Shown: positions 1 to 10,104, counted from the first letter of the stretch. The stretch is DNA of 64,000 nucleotides from Prorocentrum cordatum (GCA_963575745.1 CAUYUJ010016693.1:374001-438000), one strand, 5' to 3'. Numbers and translations: made by a program. The notes: generated by a model from the letters alone, not told the origin.

Positions 1-589
1 AGCTCGCCCGAAGATGGTCGGAACACCCCCTGTTATCCCAGGCGCAGACAGACTTGGCGGCCCAGCCGCTCAGATCGAAACCTCGCGGGAAAAGAAGCCC
101 GCCGTCGCTCCTTCGGCGCTGGCGAGCCCCCCTGAACGGTTGAGCAGACAGCGGCCTTCCCCTCGCCTTTGGCATCGATCTCGAAGCAAGACGAAGCGCC
201 AAGGTCTCAGAGCCCGCCTGGGCCCCGACCGCATCGCCCTCGGTCTGGCTCGAGGGCGCGCGCGTGGAGGTCCCGACGCCGGCGGGGGCGAAGTTCTTCA
301 ACGGCGCGACGCGGCGCGGCTTGCTCGCGCCATGCGAGGGCGATCCTCCGGGGCCGGCCCCGGGCGAACAGAACCCCCGGCCGGCGAGCCCGCTGCTCCC
401 GAGCTCCCGTTCTGGACGTTCGCCGCCAGCATGGCCATCGGCCGCGAGAGCTACCACCTCGCGGACTCGGTGTCCTCCCGCTGCGCGACGACACGCCCCG
501 CGATATCACGGCGGCTCGCTTCCCGGTTCCTGAGCAGCTGGCCATCGGCTCGCCGCCCCCCGAGATGCCGGAGTTCAACTGGCCCTGCG

Positions 590-1490
590 CCTGGGCTAGA
601 TGAACGACTCTGAAGCTCTTCCTGGCGGTCGGGGGCGCCTTCGCCGGAGCGATGCACTGCTGCGGCGGCGGCGTCTTCCGCGCCGGGGCAATGGGCCCCC
701 CTGGGTGCGCCTGGCTACATAGAGAGACTGGGCACGCTGAATGGCTCGGCAGCGCGCGATGACAAGTTGGATGGCGAGGCGGAAGCCCCTGAAGCAGTGG
801 GTCCCCGAAGAGCCTGGCGCCGCCCTCCAGCTCCTACTTCGCTTGGCACTCGATCGCGGCCTGTCGAATGATCTCCAACTCGGCCCCTCTGCTTCGAATC
901 CCTCTTGGCTCGGTCGCGCCCCTTCTGCACCTCGATCTCGAACTCCTCCCTGGCCATCTCGGCGAGATGCGAGATGCGGATCCCGCGCAGCTTGCGCTTG
1001 ATCCATGACGCGTGATGGTTGGCATGCTGAGATCGCATCTCTAGCGGACGAGGGCCTTCCATCGCCTTGACCATGCCCTTCGAGCTGGCCGAAGGCATCG
1101 TCGCTGGAGCGATCATCGCGAGCGACCGCGAGGCCGCGCGCGACGCTGGGGCCACGGCACCTTGAGAGCCCAGCGGCGCCACTTCAGCGTCGCCGGCGCG
1201 AACGCGTTGCCGCCTTCGTCGACCAAGGTCATCTCGACGCCGCTCAATTGGACCTCGGAGTAGTCGACCTGTTGCAGCTGCGAGTCTCTCCATGGGCCTG
1301 GCGCCGCGCCCCAGTTCTCCTCGATCTCGGACCCCCCGGGCCCCCTCAGGCGCGCCGGCGCTGGCTGGCCCCGATTTCGCGGCGAGCCCCGCGCGCGACC
1401 CTGATGTTGCGCAGGGACCGACCGTCCCGGCATTCCTAGAGGCCTGCCACGAAATTCCCCGAGAACCCAAACATGTTCTAATGACAAAAA
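590..1490 (-). pseudogene. Degraded coding-like region, unassigned
   Basis: Minus-strand reading gives protein-like stretches that change frame. One (about 1200-1300) contains VDYSEVQLSGVEMTLVDEGG. Another (about 860-1010) is a charged helix-like segment containing AREEFEIEVQKGRDRAKRD, ending at a stop after IECQAK. No family is recognised. The frame shifts suggest a decayed gene or retroelement part. It lies downstream, on the same strand, of the copia-like remnant at 2.5-4.4 kb, with a satellite element between them, so it may be part of the same old insertion. The first 590 bases hold only GC-rich overlapping ORFs with no recognisable content. Confidence 0.25.
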
Positions 1491-1569
1491 CTAGTTTCTG
1501 ATAACATGAACCCGGTGTGTTAAGACAGGACAGCTCCATCCAGAAATATTTGTTTGGTGAAAAAATATC

Positions 1570-2142
1570 CCAGTGCGACCCGACCTAGGAGTTGGAACCC
1601 CATAGGAAAGCAGCATTAGTAGTAACAGTAACGCTAAGCTAAAGCTAAGCTAAAGCTAAGCTAAAACTAAGCTAAAGCTAAGCTGAAGCTAAGCCGCAGC
1701 TAAGCTAAAGTTAAGCTAAAGCTAAGCTAAAGCTAAGCTAAAGCTAAGCTAAAGCTAAGCTAAAGCTAAGCTAAAGCTAAGCTAAAGCTGAGCAGCAGCT
1801 AATCTAAAGCTAAGCTACAGCTAAAGCTAAGCTAAAGCTAAGCTAAAGCTAAGCTAAAGCTAAGCTAAAGCCCAGCTCAAGCTAAGCTAAAGCTAAGCTA
1901 AAGCCCAGCTCAAGCTAAGCTAAAGCTAAGCTAAACGCTAAGCTAAACGCTAAGCGAAACGCTAAGCTAAAGCTAAGCTACAGCTAAGCTAAAGCTAAGC
2001 TAAAGCTAAAGCTAAAGCTCCCAGGGGACCGGGGGGAACCGCTCCCAGGGGACTGGGGGAACCGCCCGGGGCGCTTAGCACTGCCCGGCCCCTTTAAGCT
2101 ACGAGAGTAAGAGCCCTGCTAGGCAGAGCCTAGGTAGGGAAC
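1570..2142 (+). mobile_element. Satellite-cored repeat element, copy 1
   Basis: A conserved left end of about 50 bases (about 1570-1620, starting CAGTGCGACC and ending CAGCATTAGT) is followed by a tandem AAGCTAAGCTA array and a conserved right end (about 2045-2142, ending GCCTAGGTAGGGAAC). The same left and right ends flank a different satellite at 59439-60221 in the opposite orientation, which defines the unit boundaries. No ORF is present. Both ends carry a short inverted motif close to CCTACCTAG. It is a non-autonomous element or a conserved satellite-bearing module of unknown mechanism. Confidence 0.6.
1630..2025 (+). repeat. Tandem AAGCTAAGCTA satellite
   Basis: About 35 copies of an 11-base unit (AAGCTAAGCTA) with scattered variants such as CAGCTAAG and AAGCCCAGCTC. 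It forms the core of the satellite-cored element. Confidence 0.95.
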
Positions 2143-2178
2143 ATTTGTGAAAACCGCATAAGGTTCTTAGAACATTGT

Positions 2179-2236
2179 TTGGTCAGCTATTAGGCGCGCC
2201 AGGACGCTTGGTCAGCTATTAGGCGCGCCAGGACGC
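2179..2236 (+). repeat. Perfect 29-base tandem duplication
   Basis: Two identical abutting 29-base copies (2179-2207 and 2208-2236), each beginning TTGGTCAGCTATTAGG. The perfect match indicates a recent duplication. Confidence 0.95.
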
Positions 2237-2249
2237 TTCGCCACTGCTT

Positions 2250-2835
2250 GAAGAAGGCCTCATACTGACGTTGGAGGCTTGGTCGCCGTCATCTCCATCG
2301 TCGCCGCTGGCGCGGCCGTCGAGAGTATGGAAATCGGGGCGCCCTGCCGAGCTGACTGGGCCGCCGAGGTTCGAGTCTCGGGGCCCCGCTCGACCCCCGA
2401 CAGTAGCCCCTCTCTCGCGGACCTCAACAACACCGAGGGAGAAGGGAATGGGGGGCCGCTGACTGGCGCGCGGCAAACTCCCCGCGGATCCCCCCCTACC
2501 GTCCTAGCTCGCGCTGCCGCTCTGGATCCCCAACTCGGCGTGGCCGATCCAATAGTCTGGCATGCGCTTCGTCTCGTCGCCGTCGACCAAGATGCCTTCC
2601 TCGGAGATTTGATCGGCGACCGCGCCCTGGCAATCTCTGGGCTGGCGCGCGGAGGCCATCGTGCTCTCGCGCTGCCCCGGCGGGGCGGGGCCGCTCCCCG
2701 ACTCCTTCCGCGTCGGAGGAGGCCGGCGAGGCCGCGAATAAATCGGCCGAGCTCAATCCTTCTCTCGTGACCACTTACCTCCGCCAGGTTGAATGCTAGC
2801 CCGGGTCTGACCGTCAAGAACGTAGCGCGGGCACC
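2250..2835 (-). pseudogene. Decayed coding-like segment downstream of Gag-PR remnant
   Basis: A minus-strand stretch at about 2520-2620 reads ADQISEEGILVDGDETKRMP and continues DYWIGHAELGIQ, which looks like genuine protein. The frames around it are broken. Position suggests it continues the copia-like remnant that starts near 4430, but no motif identifies it. Confidence 0.3.
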
Positions 2836-3490
2836 TCAGCGCCAGCGCGTTGTCGAGCTGGCACTCTGAGGGGCCCTGCCGCATCGCGCCAATGGGCCCG
2901 TGTCTCGCGGGGGCTTCGTTATCTCTATCGCGGCGGCGTCGTTCTCGCCGACGATCATCTGATTTTTGGCCAGGCACGTCTTGGCCGACATGGAATCGGG
3001 GAGCCCCGCGGCGGGCGCGCGCGCGGCGACGCCAGGAACTCCAAGACGCCGCGCGCATTCACGCGAGGCGATGCCGAAACGAGCGCCTTCGCCATGGGCA
3101 CGAAATAGGTCCTTCGAAGACGTCGCGTGGACCTTGCGGCCCTTCTCGCGGAGCGCGCCCTTCAGGAGCTCCAGGTCGGGGGCGCCGCCCAAAGCCCGCG
3201 CCGCGGCCGCGCCCGCCAGAGCATGGTCGGCCATCGGGGGGGGGGGGGGGGTCAAAAACATATCCGGATCGTCCGCGATTGGGTCGATGGATGCGGCAAG
3301 CTCCTCACCAAACGTTACCCGCGTCGACGACAATGCCGAGACGAGAGTGTCACATTGGAAGTAGAAGCGGCCACCCGGCGACCTGCACTCGGCCTGGAGC
3401 CTCTGTGTATTTGACTGAACTGGTTTGCGGCAGTCCTCCCGCCAGTGGCCTTCCTCCCCGCGGTTGGCGCATCTCGCGCGCTTCGTTCGG
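2836..3490 (-). pseudogene. Retroelement zinc knuckle and retropepsin-like remnant
   Basis: A CCHC-like knuckle is read from 3471 down to 3430: C-A-N-R-G-E-E-G-H-W-R-E-D-C. The spacing fits CX2CX4HX4C, but the second Cys codon is CGC (Arg), one base from TGC. Downstream, across frames, a stretch at about 2900-3330 includes MSAKTCLAKNQMIVGENDAA. This resembles the C-terminal part of copia-type aspartic proteases, where a hydrophobic LLxSK-like motif precedes a diverged strand. A DTG/DSG triad could not be placed with confidence. Together with the Gag-like reading upstream it fits a dead Ty1/copia element. The family assignment is inference; the knuckle spacing is seen directly. Confidence 0.45.
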
Positions 3491-3499
3491 TCATCCTTG

Positions 3500-4425
3500 C
3501 TGGAACGCTTGAACCCAAGGAAGAAGAAGAGGTATCAAAGAACCGTGTTGCCGTTTCCTGTCGGCAAATTCTCTATCAACTTTGCTAGCTGCTCTCATCT
3601 GCCGCGACTCCTTGCGTGGTCTCCTCCGCTTCTGAGCCATGTCCATGAACGCGCTGTAATCTTCATCCTCGTATAAGTCCCTCTCCTCTACGGCGGTGAA
3701 ACACGGACGCGTCGGCCTCTGGGAATTCGACCTCCTAGAGATCCCACGCCTTGTCACCGTCGCCTGAAGGGCAATCGTCATCCTCCATCGGCACAGGGAC
3801 AATATTGCTCGCCATCGTCTTTTGTGGCAATACTTATTTTATCCGAGACGTGTCTCTCCAGTAAGTCTCTCCGAACTGATGCTCGAGATTTTTCCCCGCC
3901 CGTGAACGTGCGCATATTAACTCGGCTATGTCTGGGGAGTCACGCGCCTTCTTCATGATATGTGGCCTGGACCGCCTCTGGAAAAGACTGACCAAACCTA
4001 TCTGCCCACGCAATCTTGGTGTCCCGGCCCAGAACATAGCTGGTCAGCGACTCGTTCGAGCAGATGAACAAGTCGAACGAAGCCTCTGTATGGGCTGCTT
4101 CTTGTCTCCAAGTCTCTCCCCTTTTCAGAAGATGCAAGTGCATCAGCAGGTCCTCGACTCTCTTCTCGTCGTCCACGAAATGTCGTAGACCCTTGCGCTT
4201 GGAACGCAAATCAATATCGAGAACCTGTAGCACCTTCGAGGCCTGGTGTTCTGGCAATTCTTCGGTCCTCTTGAACCACGCCTGCAAGTTGGCAGTGAAG
4301 ATCTGTAGGTGCTCTAAAATGGGAAAAAGGTAGCGGTGCGGAGGAATCCCTGGACCAGAACTGGTAATCAATATTGTTCCAATCAGCGCTGGTCCAGCCT
4401 CCCTCCTCCTCGCCGTCACAATCAC
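3500..4425 (-). pseudogene. Gag-like retroelement remnant
   Basis: Minus-strand protein in at least two frames. The 4425-3940 reading contains EHLQIFTANLQAWFKRTEEL and a long helical, charged stretch (DLRSKRKGLRHFVDDEKRVE). The 3802-3491 reading contains VEERDLYEDEDYSAFMDMAQ followed by a basic KRRRPRKESRQMR. An acidic then basic linker just before a CCHC knuckle is typical of copia Gag. A stop at 3940 and frame changes show it is not intact. What is seen is the order helical region, acidic/basic linker, knuckle; Ty1/copia is the likeliest class. Confidence 0.45.
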
Positions 4426-4429
4426 CCGC

Positions 4430-4732
4430 CCCCTCCAAGATGGGGTGCTCCAGTTCCACCGAGACCAGGAGTTCCATCACGTGTCTCTCCAGCTGACCTT
4501 TTCTTCTCTGGACGGTTCCTGCTTTGTCTGCGTTGCCGCCGTGGTCGCTTATGTCAGCTGTGGTGCGCCTGCCGTGTTCTCGGTGGGTGCTCCTGCGTCC
4601 CGACGTGTTTGCACTCACGCTCCGGCTACGATTGTGATCGCCATCGGATGGTATCGGTGATAACAAGTGATCAAAAAATGGGTATACGAGTTTGACTCGG
4701 AGCACGTCAGAAAGCAACCGTACAGTGCGCAC
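4430..4732 (-). other. Unassigned ORF upstream of Gag remnant
   Basis: The minus-strand ORF 4732-4211 (173 residues) overlaps the start of the Gag-like reading. Its part before 4430 is charged and low in complexity (EGAGDCDGEEEGGW). It may be the N-terminal part of the same decayed Gag in another frame, or random. Confidence 0.2.
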
Positions 4733-4829
4733 GCATCAACAGCTTCAGCGGCCCCATGCCACAAGCTATGGTCACATCTAAAGAGGAGTCAAGAGGGGGG
4801 AGGGGAATATAAACCACAGGTCTGCGTTG

Positions 4830-5000
4830 CATCGTCTTGCTCTTCGTTGCATTGCTTCGCATTGCTTCGCAGTGCTGTCTTAGGGGGCACCACATGTATT
4901 GCACAATGTATAAATAGACATAGAGAAATGTGTATATATATATATACATACACACATAGCATAGATCGCACCACACTGATCGTACCAGATGTTCGACATC
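4830..5000. repeat. TTGCATTGC / AT-rich minisatellite block 1
   Basis: Short TTGCATTGCTTCG repeats are followed by a CACCACATGTATTGCAC motif and a (TA)n tract. The same order, TTGC-rich then CACCACATA/TATTGCAC, recurs at 5560-5990, so the two blocks are copies of a compound repeat. Confidence 0.6.
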
Positions 5001-5089
5001 ATTGCAACATACAATTTCTACAAGCATCTCGTTATCATAAGCATTATAAACATACTCATCGTAACCGTGCAGATTTTCTGCACGCGCAC

Positions 5090-5240
5090 TTGCTTAAACC
5101 AGAGGCCATCGGAAGGCCATTTGATTTTCACAACCTCGCCCGGAACCCGCATTCTCGGCTCACCACGCGGTGCACCCAAGATGCTGGAACATGCGCCTAG
5201 TGCCCGAATCCGTATCAAATAATACCATGCGGACCTCACA
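5090..5240 (+). repeat. Dispersed repeat, copy 1 of a pair
   Basis: The segment ending near 5240 (motif CGAATCCGTATCAAA then AATACCATGCGG) matches a diverged segment ending near 6750 with CGAGTCCGTATCAAA then GAATACCATTCGG. It is a direct repeat pair about 1.5 kb apart. Confidence 0.45.
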
Positions 5241-5394
5241 CGCGCGAGGCCATGCAAGCGTCGAAATCCTTGAAACAGAACAGCGTGGTTCCCAACGCAC
5301 CGCAACATAAACCCCTTCTCAAAATATTTCCCGAACAGTGGTTGCATTTAGGTTTTTTAAAGTTCGGAATAAGGAATTGAGCTGGTGTGCCGCT

Positions 5395-5540
5395 CTGGCG
5401 GCTATGTAGCCGCCGTCGCCGCCACCCCGTCGCCGCCTCGTCGCCGCCCGTCGTCTACGCCGGTGCGCCGCTCTGGCGTTGATGTAGTCTCCGTCGCCGC
5501 CCCGTCGCCGCCTCGTCACCGCCCGTCGTCTGCGCCTTGA
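5395..5540 (+). repeat. GTCGCCGCC-rich tandem duplication
   Basis: Two similar blocks of about 75 bases (GTGCCGCTCTGGCGGCTATG and GTGCGCCGCTCTGGCGTTGA), each followed by CCGTCGCCGCCCCGTCGCC-like sequence, form a short tandem duplication. Confidence 0.6.
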
Positions 5541-5559
5541 TGTGCATTGCGGCGCGTTG

Positions 5560-5990
5560 CTTTCATGGCGTCGCATTGTTGCGCATTGCGAATTCCATTG
5601 CTCTGCTTTGCATTGTTTTACGTTGCATTGCATTGCTTTGCGTCGCGTTGCTAAACATGGATCGTACCACATACAGCTGCACTACGTATATTGCACAACA
5701 TAGATCGCACTACACAGAGTGAGCCGTAAAGCTCGCAACACTTACACTGCACTATAAATATTGCACCACGTATGTTGCTCCACGAAGTGTGCCCAACATA
5801 TCGTACACCACATAGATGACAGAACGTAGAGCGCACGACATATATTGCGCAGCAGCGATGGCACAGCATAGATCGGAGCACGTAAGATGCACCACATAAA
5901 TTGAACTGCGCGCATTGCAGCACATATATTACACCACGTATATTGCACAACATATGCTGCACAACATAATCTGCTAGAGACACACTGTTT
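5560..5990. repeat. TTGCATTGC then CATAGATCGCAC minisatellite block 2
   Basis: After about 90 bases of TTGCATTGC-like repeats comes about 320 bases with a 15/30-base rhythm around ACATAGATCGCAC and CACGTATATTGCAC. The period keeps a minus-strand ORF (5983-5651, Cys/Val/Tyr-rich) open, but this is a repeat translation and not a gene. Confidence 0.7.
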
Positions 5991-6099
5991 GGGGTCCACG
6001 CTGGCTAACATATGAAAGCGCAATGTGTTTTTAGAATGTGTTTCTTGAAGTTTTGCGCGCGGGCCATTCCTCATCAACCTCATCAGCGCCATAGCATCC

Positions 6100-6295
6100 C
6101 CGCCTATATCGCCACCGTCAATCGTCGCCAATGCCACAATAATCATCACAGTCACCTCCATCACCGACACATGGACATCATCGTCATCGTCGTCACAAAA
6201 ACCGGCGCCGTCAAGTGCCGTCGTCGTCATGAAGGCCACCACCACTGCTACCATCATCATCGTCATCGTTGCCACCGTTGCCGGCGACATCATGA
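6100..6295. repeat. ATC/GTC trinucleotide tract
   Basis: Imperfect CATCATCGTC and CACCACCAC repeats. ORFs here are His- or Asp-rich by composition only. From 6300 to 6940 no gene is seen apart from the repeat copy ending near 6750. Confidence 0.8.
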
Positions 6296-6944
6296 GACCG
6301 CGCCGTCTGAGGAAGCGACCCGCACTGAATCGCCCGCGCGCCAGATTGGCCTTCGAGACGAGCTGGGAGTTCCCTTTCGCCAAGGGACACCGTGGCCGCA
6401 TCAGTCCAACTGGTTTTGAACCCCCCTTCCAACCGCTGTCAAATGAAATGAGCGCGCACTCGTTTAGCTCAAACGACCTGTTGTCAAGAACCCGTTGCAA
6501 ACAAAAAGCAACGTCCAGAAGCGCGAGCATTACAACTGCAAGCATTGCACCATACATACCCTAACACATACAATGTGTTTTCTATTGAAGGTGGTCTGCC
6601 CCTGCGCATTTGTTGAAATCATGGGAAAACCACAACCCACATGTTTCTATCTATCTCGTCCAAAATCCGCATTCCCATCTCCCCACGCTGTGATCCCCCC
6701 GTTGAACCTGATGCACGAGTCCGTATCAAAGAATACCATTCGGGTGTCCAAAGCATTTAAACATGGAAACCTTCAATACGATATGGATCCTTACAGGTTT
6801 CCATCCGCACGTCTGGCAGATTTTCAACCGCATGTTCTAAGCCAAAATCTCATTGCTGTCATGACATACGTTGCACCACGTAGGTTGCATCTAGCATGCG
6901 ACACATACAGAGTGCAAGAACCCAACGCGCGGGGTCCGAAATGG

Positions 6945-7960
6945 CAAACCTATTCTGTGGGGGTTGGGAAGGAAGAGGCGGGGGCGGGAGAGCGGAGGGG
7001 TTGGAGGGGGGAGGAGGAGGAGAAAGCGGAGGGAGGGAGGAGATGAGGGAGGGGAGGGAAGGGAAGGAGGGGGAGGGGATTCTGGGCCCCTGGAGGGGAG
7101 AATGCAGCGGGACATGAGCACCCGAAGCCTTGAAGAGCAAACTGCATATGCCCTGCAACTTCTGGAGATGGGGGTGGGACCTTCACTGATCCTGACCTGA
7201 AGCTGGAAACGTTTCCGGCCCCCCAGGATTCATGTCTGTCAGGATCCTGGGACTCTGTCCAGGGTTCTGGATGGTACCAAAGAGGCAAGCCCACCGTCCC
7301 TTCCCCCCCCCCCCCTCTTTCTGTGCACGCGTATTCGTGGCGCATGGAATGACACTGAGACATTCCGTTCCCATCGTCGTTCGCAGGCAGGAGGAGGAGG
7401 AGGAGGAGGAAAAGGAGGAGGCGGCGGCGGCAGCGAAACGGTGTCGGGCCGAAGGTCGATAAAACTCGACCTAAGTCAATCATGCGAGAAGATGGCCCCA
7501 CAGCGGGGGCCCCGAGTGAACCTCGCTCTACCACAGCTCCAGAGCTCGGACACGAATTAGCGGACCAAAGCCAGGAAAAAAAGAAGCCCCACGGTCCGGG
7601 GCTTGAAACTGGATTGCGGGGGAACGGAAAAGGGACGAGGACGAGGACGAGGCTCAGGAGAAGGAGGAAGAGAAGAAACGAGGAGGAGGAGGAGAAGGAG
7701 GAGGGGAGGGAAAGGAGAAAGAGAGATAGGGAGAGATAGGAGAGAGAAGAGGGAGGATGGAGAAGGAAGGAGGCGAATAATATTGAAGTGGGCAGCCCGA
7801 GTAGTTCTGAGAAAACTGAGGCGGCGGAGGATCACAGAGAAGGAGGAGGGATGGAGGATAATGGAGTGAGGGAAAGGGCCAGGACAGTGAGGAGAGCGAC
7901 CCATGTGAGTAGGAGTTGGCGTCTGTAGAGGGAGGAGGGAGGGAGGAAGGTGGAGGGCGT
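6945..7960. repeat. Purine-rich GGA/GAGGA region
   Basis: The plus strand is strongly purine-rich in tracts (about 6955-7080, 7390-7425, 7620-7960), with GGAGGAGGA runs. The many Glu/Arg-rich plus ORFs and Pro/Ser-rich minus ORFs are composition artefacts. No gene is supported. Confidence 0.8.
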
Positions 7961-8287
7961 GCGAGGAGTGCGGGATCGTCTTGAGGAGGGGGCGGAAGGG
8001 GAGGGGGAGAAGGACGACGACAACGCCGAAGACGCCCACGGTGAGGTCCTCGTCCACCGAGCCTGGGGGCCAAAGAGATACCGCAACCGCTACTCCCCCC
8101 CGACCTTTACCCCCTGGGCGCGTCCTGACTGAGGCTCCGAGACAAATCCGGCCGTGGCGACGAGGGTCCTCCCCCCAGGGATGCCCGATAAGGCGAGCAC
8201 GCGTTGGCATGAAGCAAATGGGTGCTGAGGAGAACGGGTCGTGCACCTCGTGGCCTTCCCAAATCGGTGGTTCAAAGATGGGATCCT

Positions 8288-8711
8288 GAGGGACAGGGTC
8301 CAAGGACAGGAAGGGATCAACGGGCGGATTTACATGTTTTGAGGCCCCTCGTCCTTAAAACCCCATCCCTCGGCACCCCATATGCGGGACAGGAAAATGA
8401 CCACAGCCACTGCTTCCTGTTTGCGCCGCCTTCCAGCCGGCCGAAAAAGAAGAGGTGGTTGTGGTCATTTCCCTGGTGCCAAGCCTGACGAAAATGACCA
8501 CAACCACTGCTTTGTTTCTGCTGGCTGGAAAGCGGCAACAAAAGGAAAGCAGTGGCTGTGGTCGTTTTCACGTCCCGTACCATATTTGAGCCACCGACCC
8601 GAGGGATAGGGTCCAAGGACAGGGAGGTATCAACGGGCGGATTTAGATTTTTTGAGGCTCCTCGTCCTTAAAACCCCATCCCTCGGGACCCCGTATTTGA
8701 GCCACCGACCC
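8288..8711 (+). repeat. 111-base tandem duplication, first unit interrupted by a MITE
   Basis: Unit A is 8288-8383 plus 8586-8600; unit B is 8601-8711. Without the insertion and its extra target copy, both are 111 bases and closely similar (shared GGGTCCAAGGACAGG, CCTTAAAACCCCATCCCTCG and TTTGAGCCACCGACCC). Unit B therefore serves as the empty-site reference for the MITE in unit A. Confidence 0.85.
8384..8579. mobile_element. Foldback MITE with CCATAT target duplication
   Basis: A 196-base element. Its left end (CGGGACAGGAAAATGACC then ACAGCCACTGCTT) matches the reverse complement of its right end (CGGGACGTGAAAACGACC then ACAGCCACTGCTT) over about 50 bases. Two further inner copies of AATGACCACAACCAC in opposite orientations make a double hairpin. 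It is flanked by CCATAT at 8378-8383 and 8580-8585, a 6-base target-site duplication. The second unit of the surrounding duplication has the uninterrupted site CCCCGTATTTGAG. No transposase is encoded, so it is non-autonomous. The superfamily cannot be told. Confidence 0.85.
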
Positions 8712-9076
8712 ACGTCCAGCTCGGCATCCCACGCCGTTTTGTTGACGGCCCTGGGGCTCTTTTCGAGCGAGAGCCACTGCAGGCCGAACGCGGCGAGCAA
8801 GCACACGGGAGCTGCTGCCTTCGTGACCGGGTCGCTCCCTGGCCACGAGCAGAGCACATGTTTACTACTATTCGCGATTGCGCCCGTTCCCAGCGCCGCG
8901 CTCCCCGTCACGGTTCGCGCCAGCGCCGTCTGGGAATCAGCCACTCCTAGGAATACCCAGATGGCGCCGGCGCGAATCGTGACGGTACGGGAACCCTCTG
9001 CCCTGGCAGTAACGACCGCGATCGCCAAGGGACATACATTGTCTCGTCCGACCTGAGATCCGAACTCGCGGAACAA
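8630..9076 (-). other. Hypothetical ORF, 148 residues, doubtful
   Basis: A minus-strand open frame whose middle (8720-9000) has alternating hydrophobic stretches (RAGAIWVFLGVADS, PVCLLAAFGLQW). Its last part (8630-8711) lies inside the 111-base duplication, so the end is repeat sequence. No family is recognised, and it may be a chance ORF in GC-rich DNA. Confidence 0.2.
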
Positions 9077-9572
9077 AGTTCAACGTCATGGAAAATCACA
9101 ACCAGAGCCCGAGACCCAATCGCTCTGCTAAACTTTTCGAGCTGGGGCGATCTGTGATGATCCCTGAGCCCGAAACTTGGCGAAAACGCCCGTTGCGGAA
9201 AATGGCAACGCCCGAATCTCAGGGGATAAGCATCGCCTACTGGCGCCAGTAGCACGTCAAGGCAACGCCCATTTTTCTGAGGAGAGCCTGGCATCTGGGG
9301 CCCCTCCGAGCCGCCAGGCAACACGCCGCCGAAGGCAGGGGCCGCCATGTGCCCGGGTGCTGCTAGAATGTGTCCAGGCCCTTTTCCCCATCAAACAGCA
9401 ACGACCCTTCATTACCAAGGACCTTCTGGGCGACGAGCTCTCTGCAACGGCGAGACGAACATGTCACGAAATACCTCTTGGAGGTGGTGTGAATGCCAAC
9501 GAATCAAAAGAACAATGATCTGCCTGAAATGTCCCAGGCCACAATGGAGGCACGAAAAAGAATATGTCGGAT

Positions 9573-9656
9573 GGCCGCCGGGGGGGGCCCAGCGCCGATC
9601 TAAGAAATCCGCGCAGAGCGCCGACAATGTATATTGCTATGTTGTCTTCTCCTTCT
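9573..9656 (+). mobile_element. Introner-like palindromic element, partial copy D
   Basis: It contains CCCAGCGCCGATCTAAGAAA then TCCGCGCAGAGCGCC, close to one arm of the intron element at 25815-25958, followed by a pyrimidine tract (TTGTCTTCTCCTTCTTC) like that beside the intron copy. The opposite arm is missing or too diverged to see. No splice junction can be argued here. Confidence 0.5.
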
Positions 9657-9894
9657 TCGGCGCCCGACATCTTGGGGTACATTATTCGTGGACCTTTGCA
9701 GGTCCTGAGGTGCCCCAGGGCTTCTATGAGTCCCTGGCGCCTTTCGGATGTAGGTAATTCGCGTGGGGCGGGAAGACAATTTCTTACTGAGTATGCCGAG
9801 TATAAGGTGCTCCAACCATTTCGCGCCACTTTGGGGCCTCTGGGGCCCTCTGGGCCTCGTAAAGAGGAGTGCTGCGGAAGACACCCATTCCACG

Positions 9895-10048
9895 GCCCCC
9901 GGTGTCGTGTTTTCCCCAACGTCGACCCACAGAAGTCTCGACCCATTCCCCGGGACCGCCTGCTCATCCCGAGTCGTCTTTTCACGGTCCAGAGGTCCGA
10001 CGAAGGCCCACAAAGGCAGAATATAACAACAGACCGTCCATCGTGACT
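9895..10048 (+). repeat. Dispersed repeat family R, copy
   Basis: A block of about 150 bases with CGACGTC-like start, GTCGACCCACAGAAGTCTCG, CCCCGGGACCG and CCGAGTCGTC. Related copies are at 19225-19325 (minus), 23460-23615, 24187-24345, 31215-31370 (minus) and 55258-55410. It carries no ORF of its own. Confidence 0.65.
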
Positions 10049-10104
10049 TTCCCATAGCGCGAGTTTAGACTGGAGCGATGGGGGCAACTCCAACGCGGGG
10101 GCGG

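Noticed and set aside
2350-2400. tRNA-like GGTTCGAGTCTC (T-arm/B-box)
   Set aside because: The loop would be eight bases, and no A-box, anticodon arm or pairing acceptor stem was found.
5651-5983. Cys-rich 110-residue minus ORF
   Set aside because: It follows a 15/30-base minisatellite. The Cys/Val/Tyr pattern is the repeat translated.
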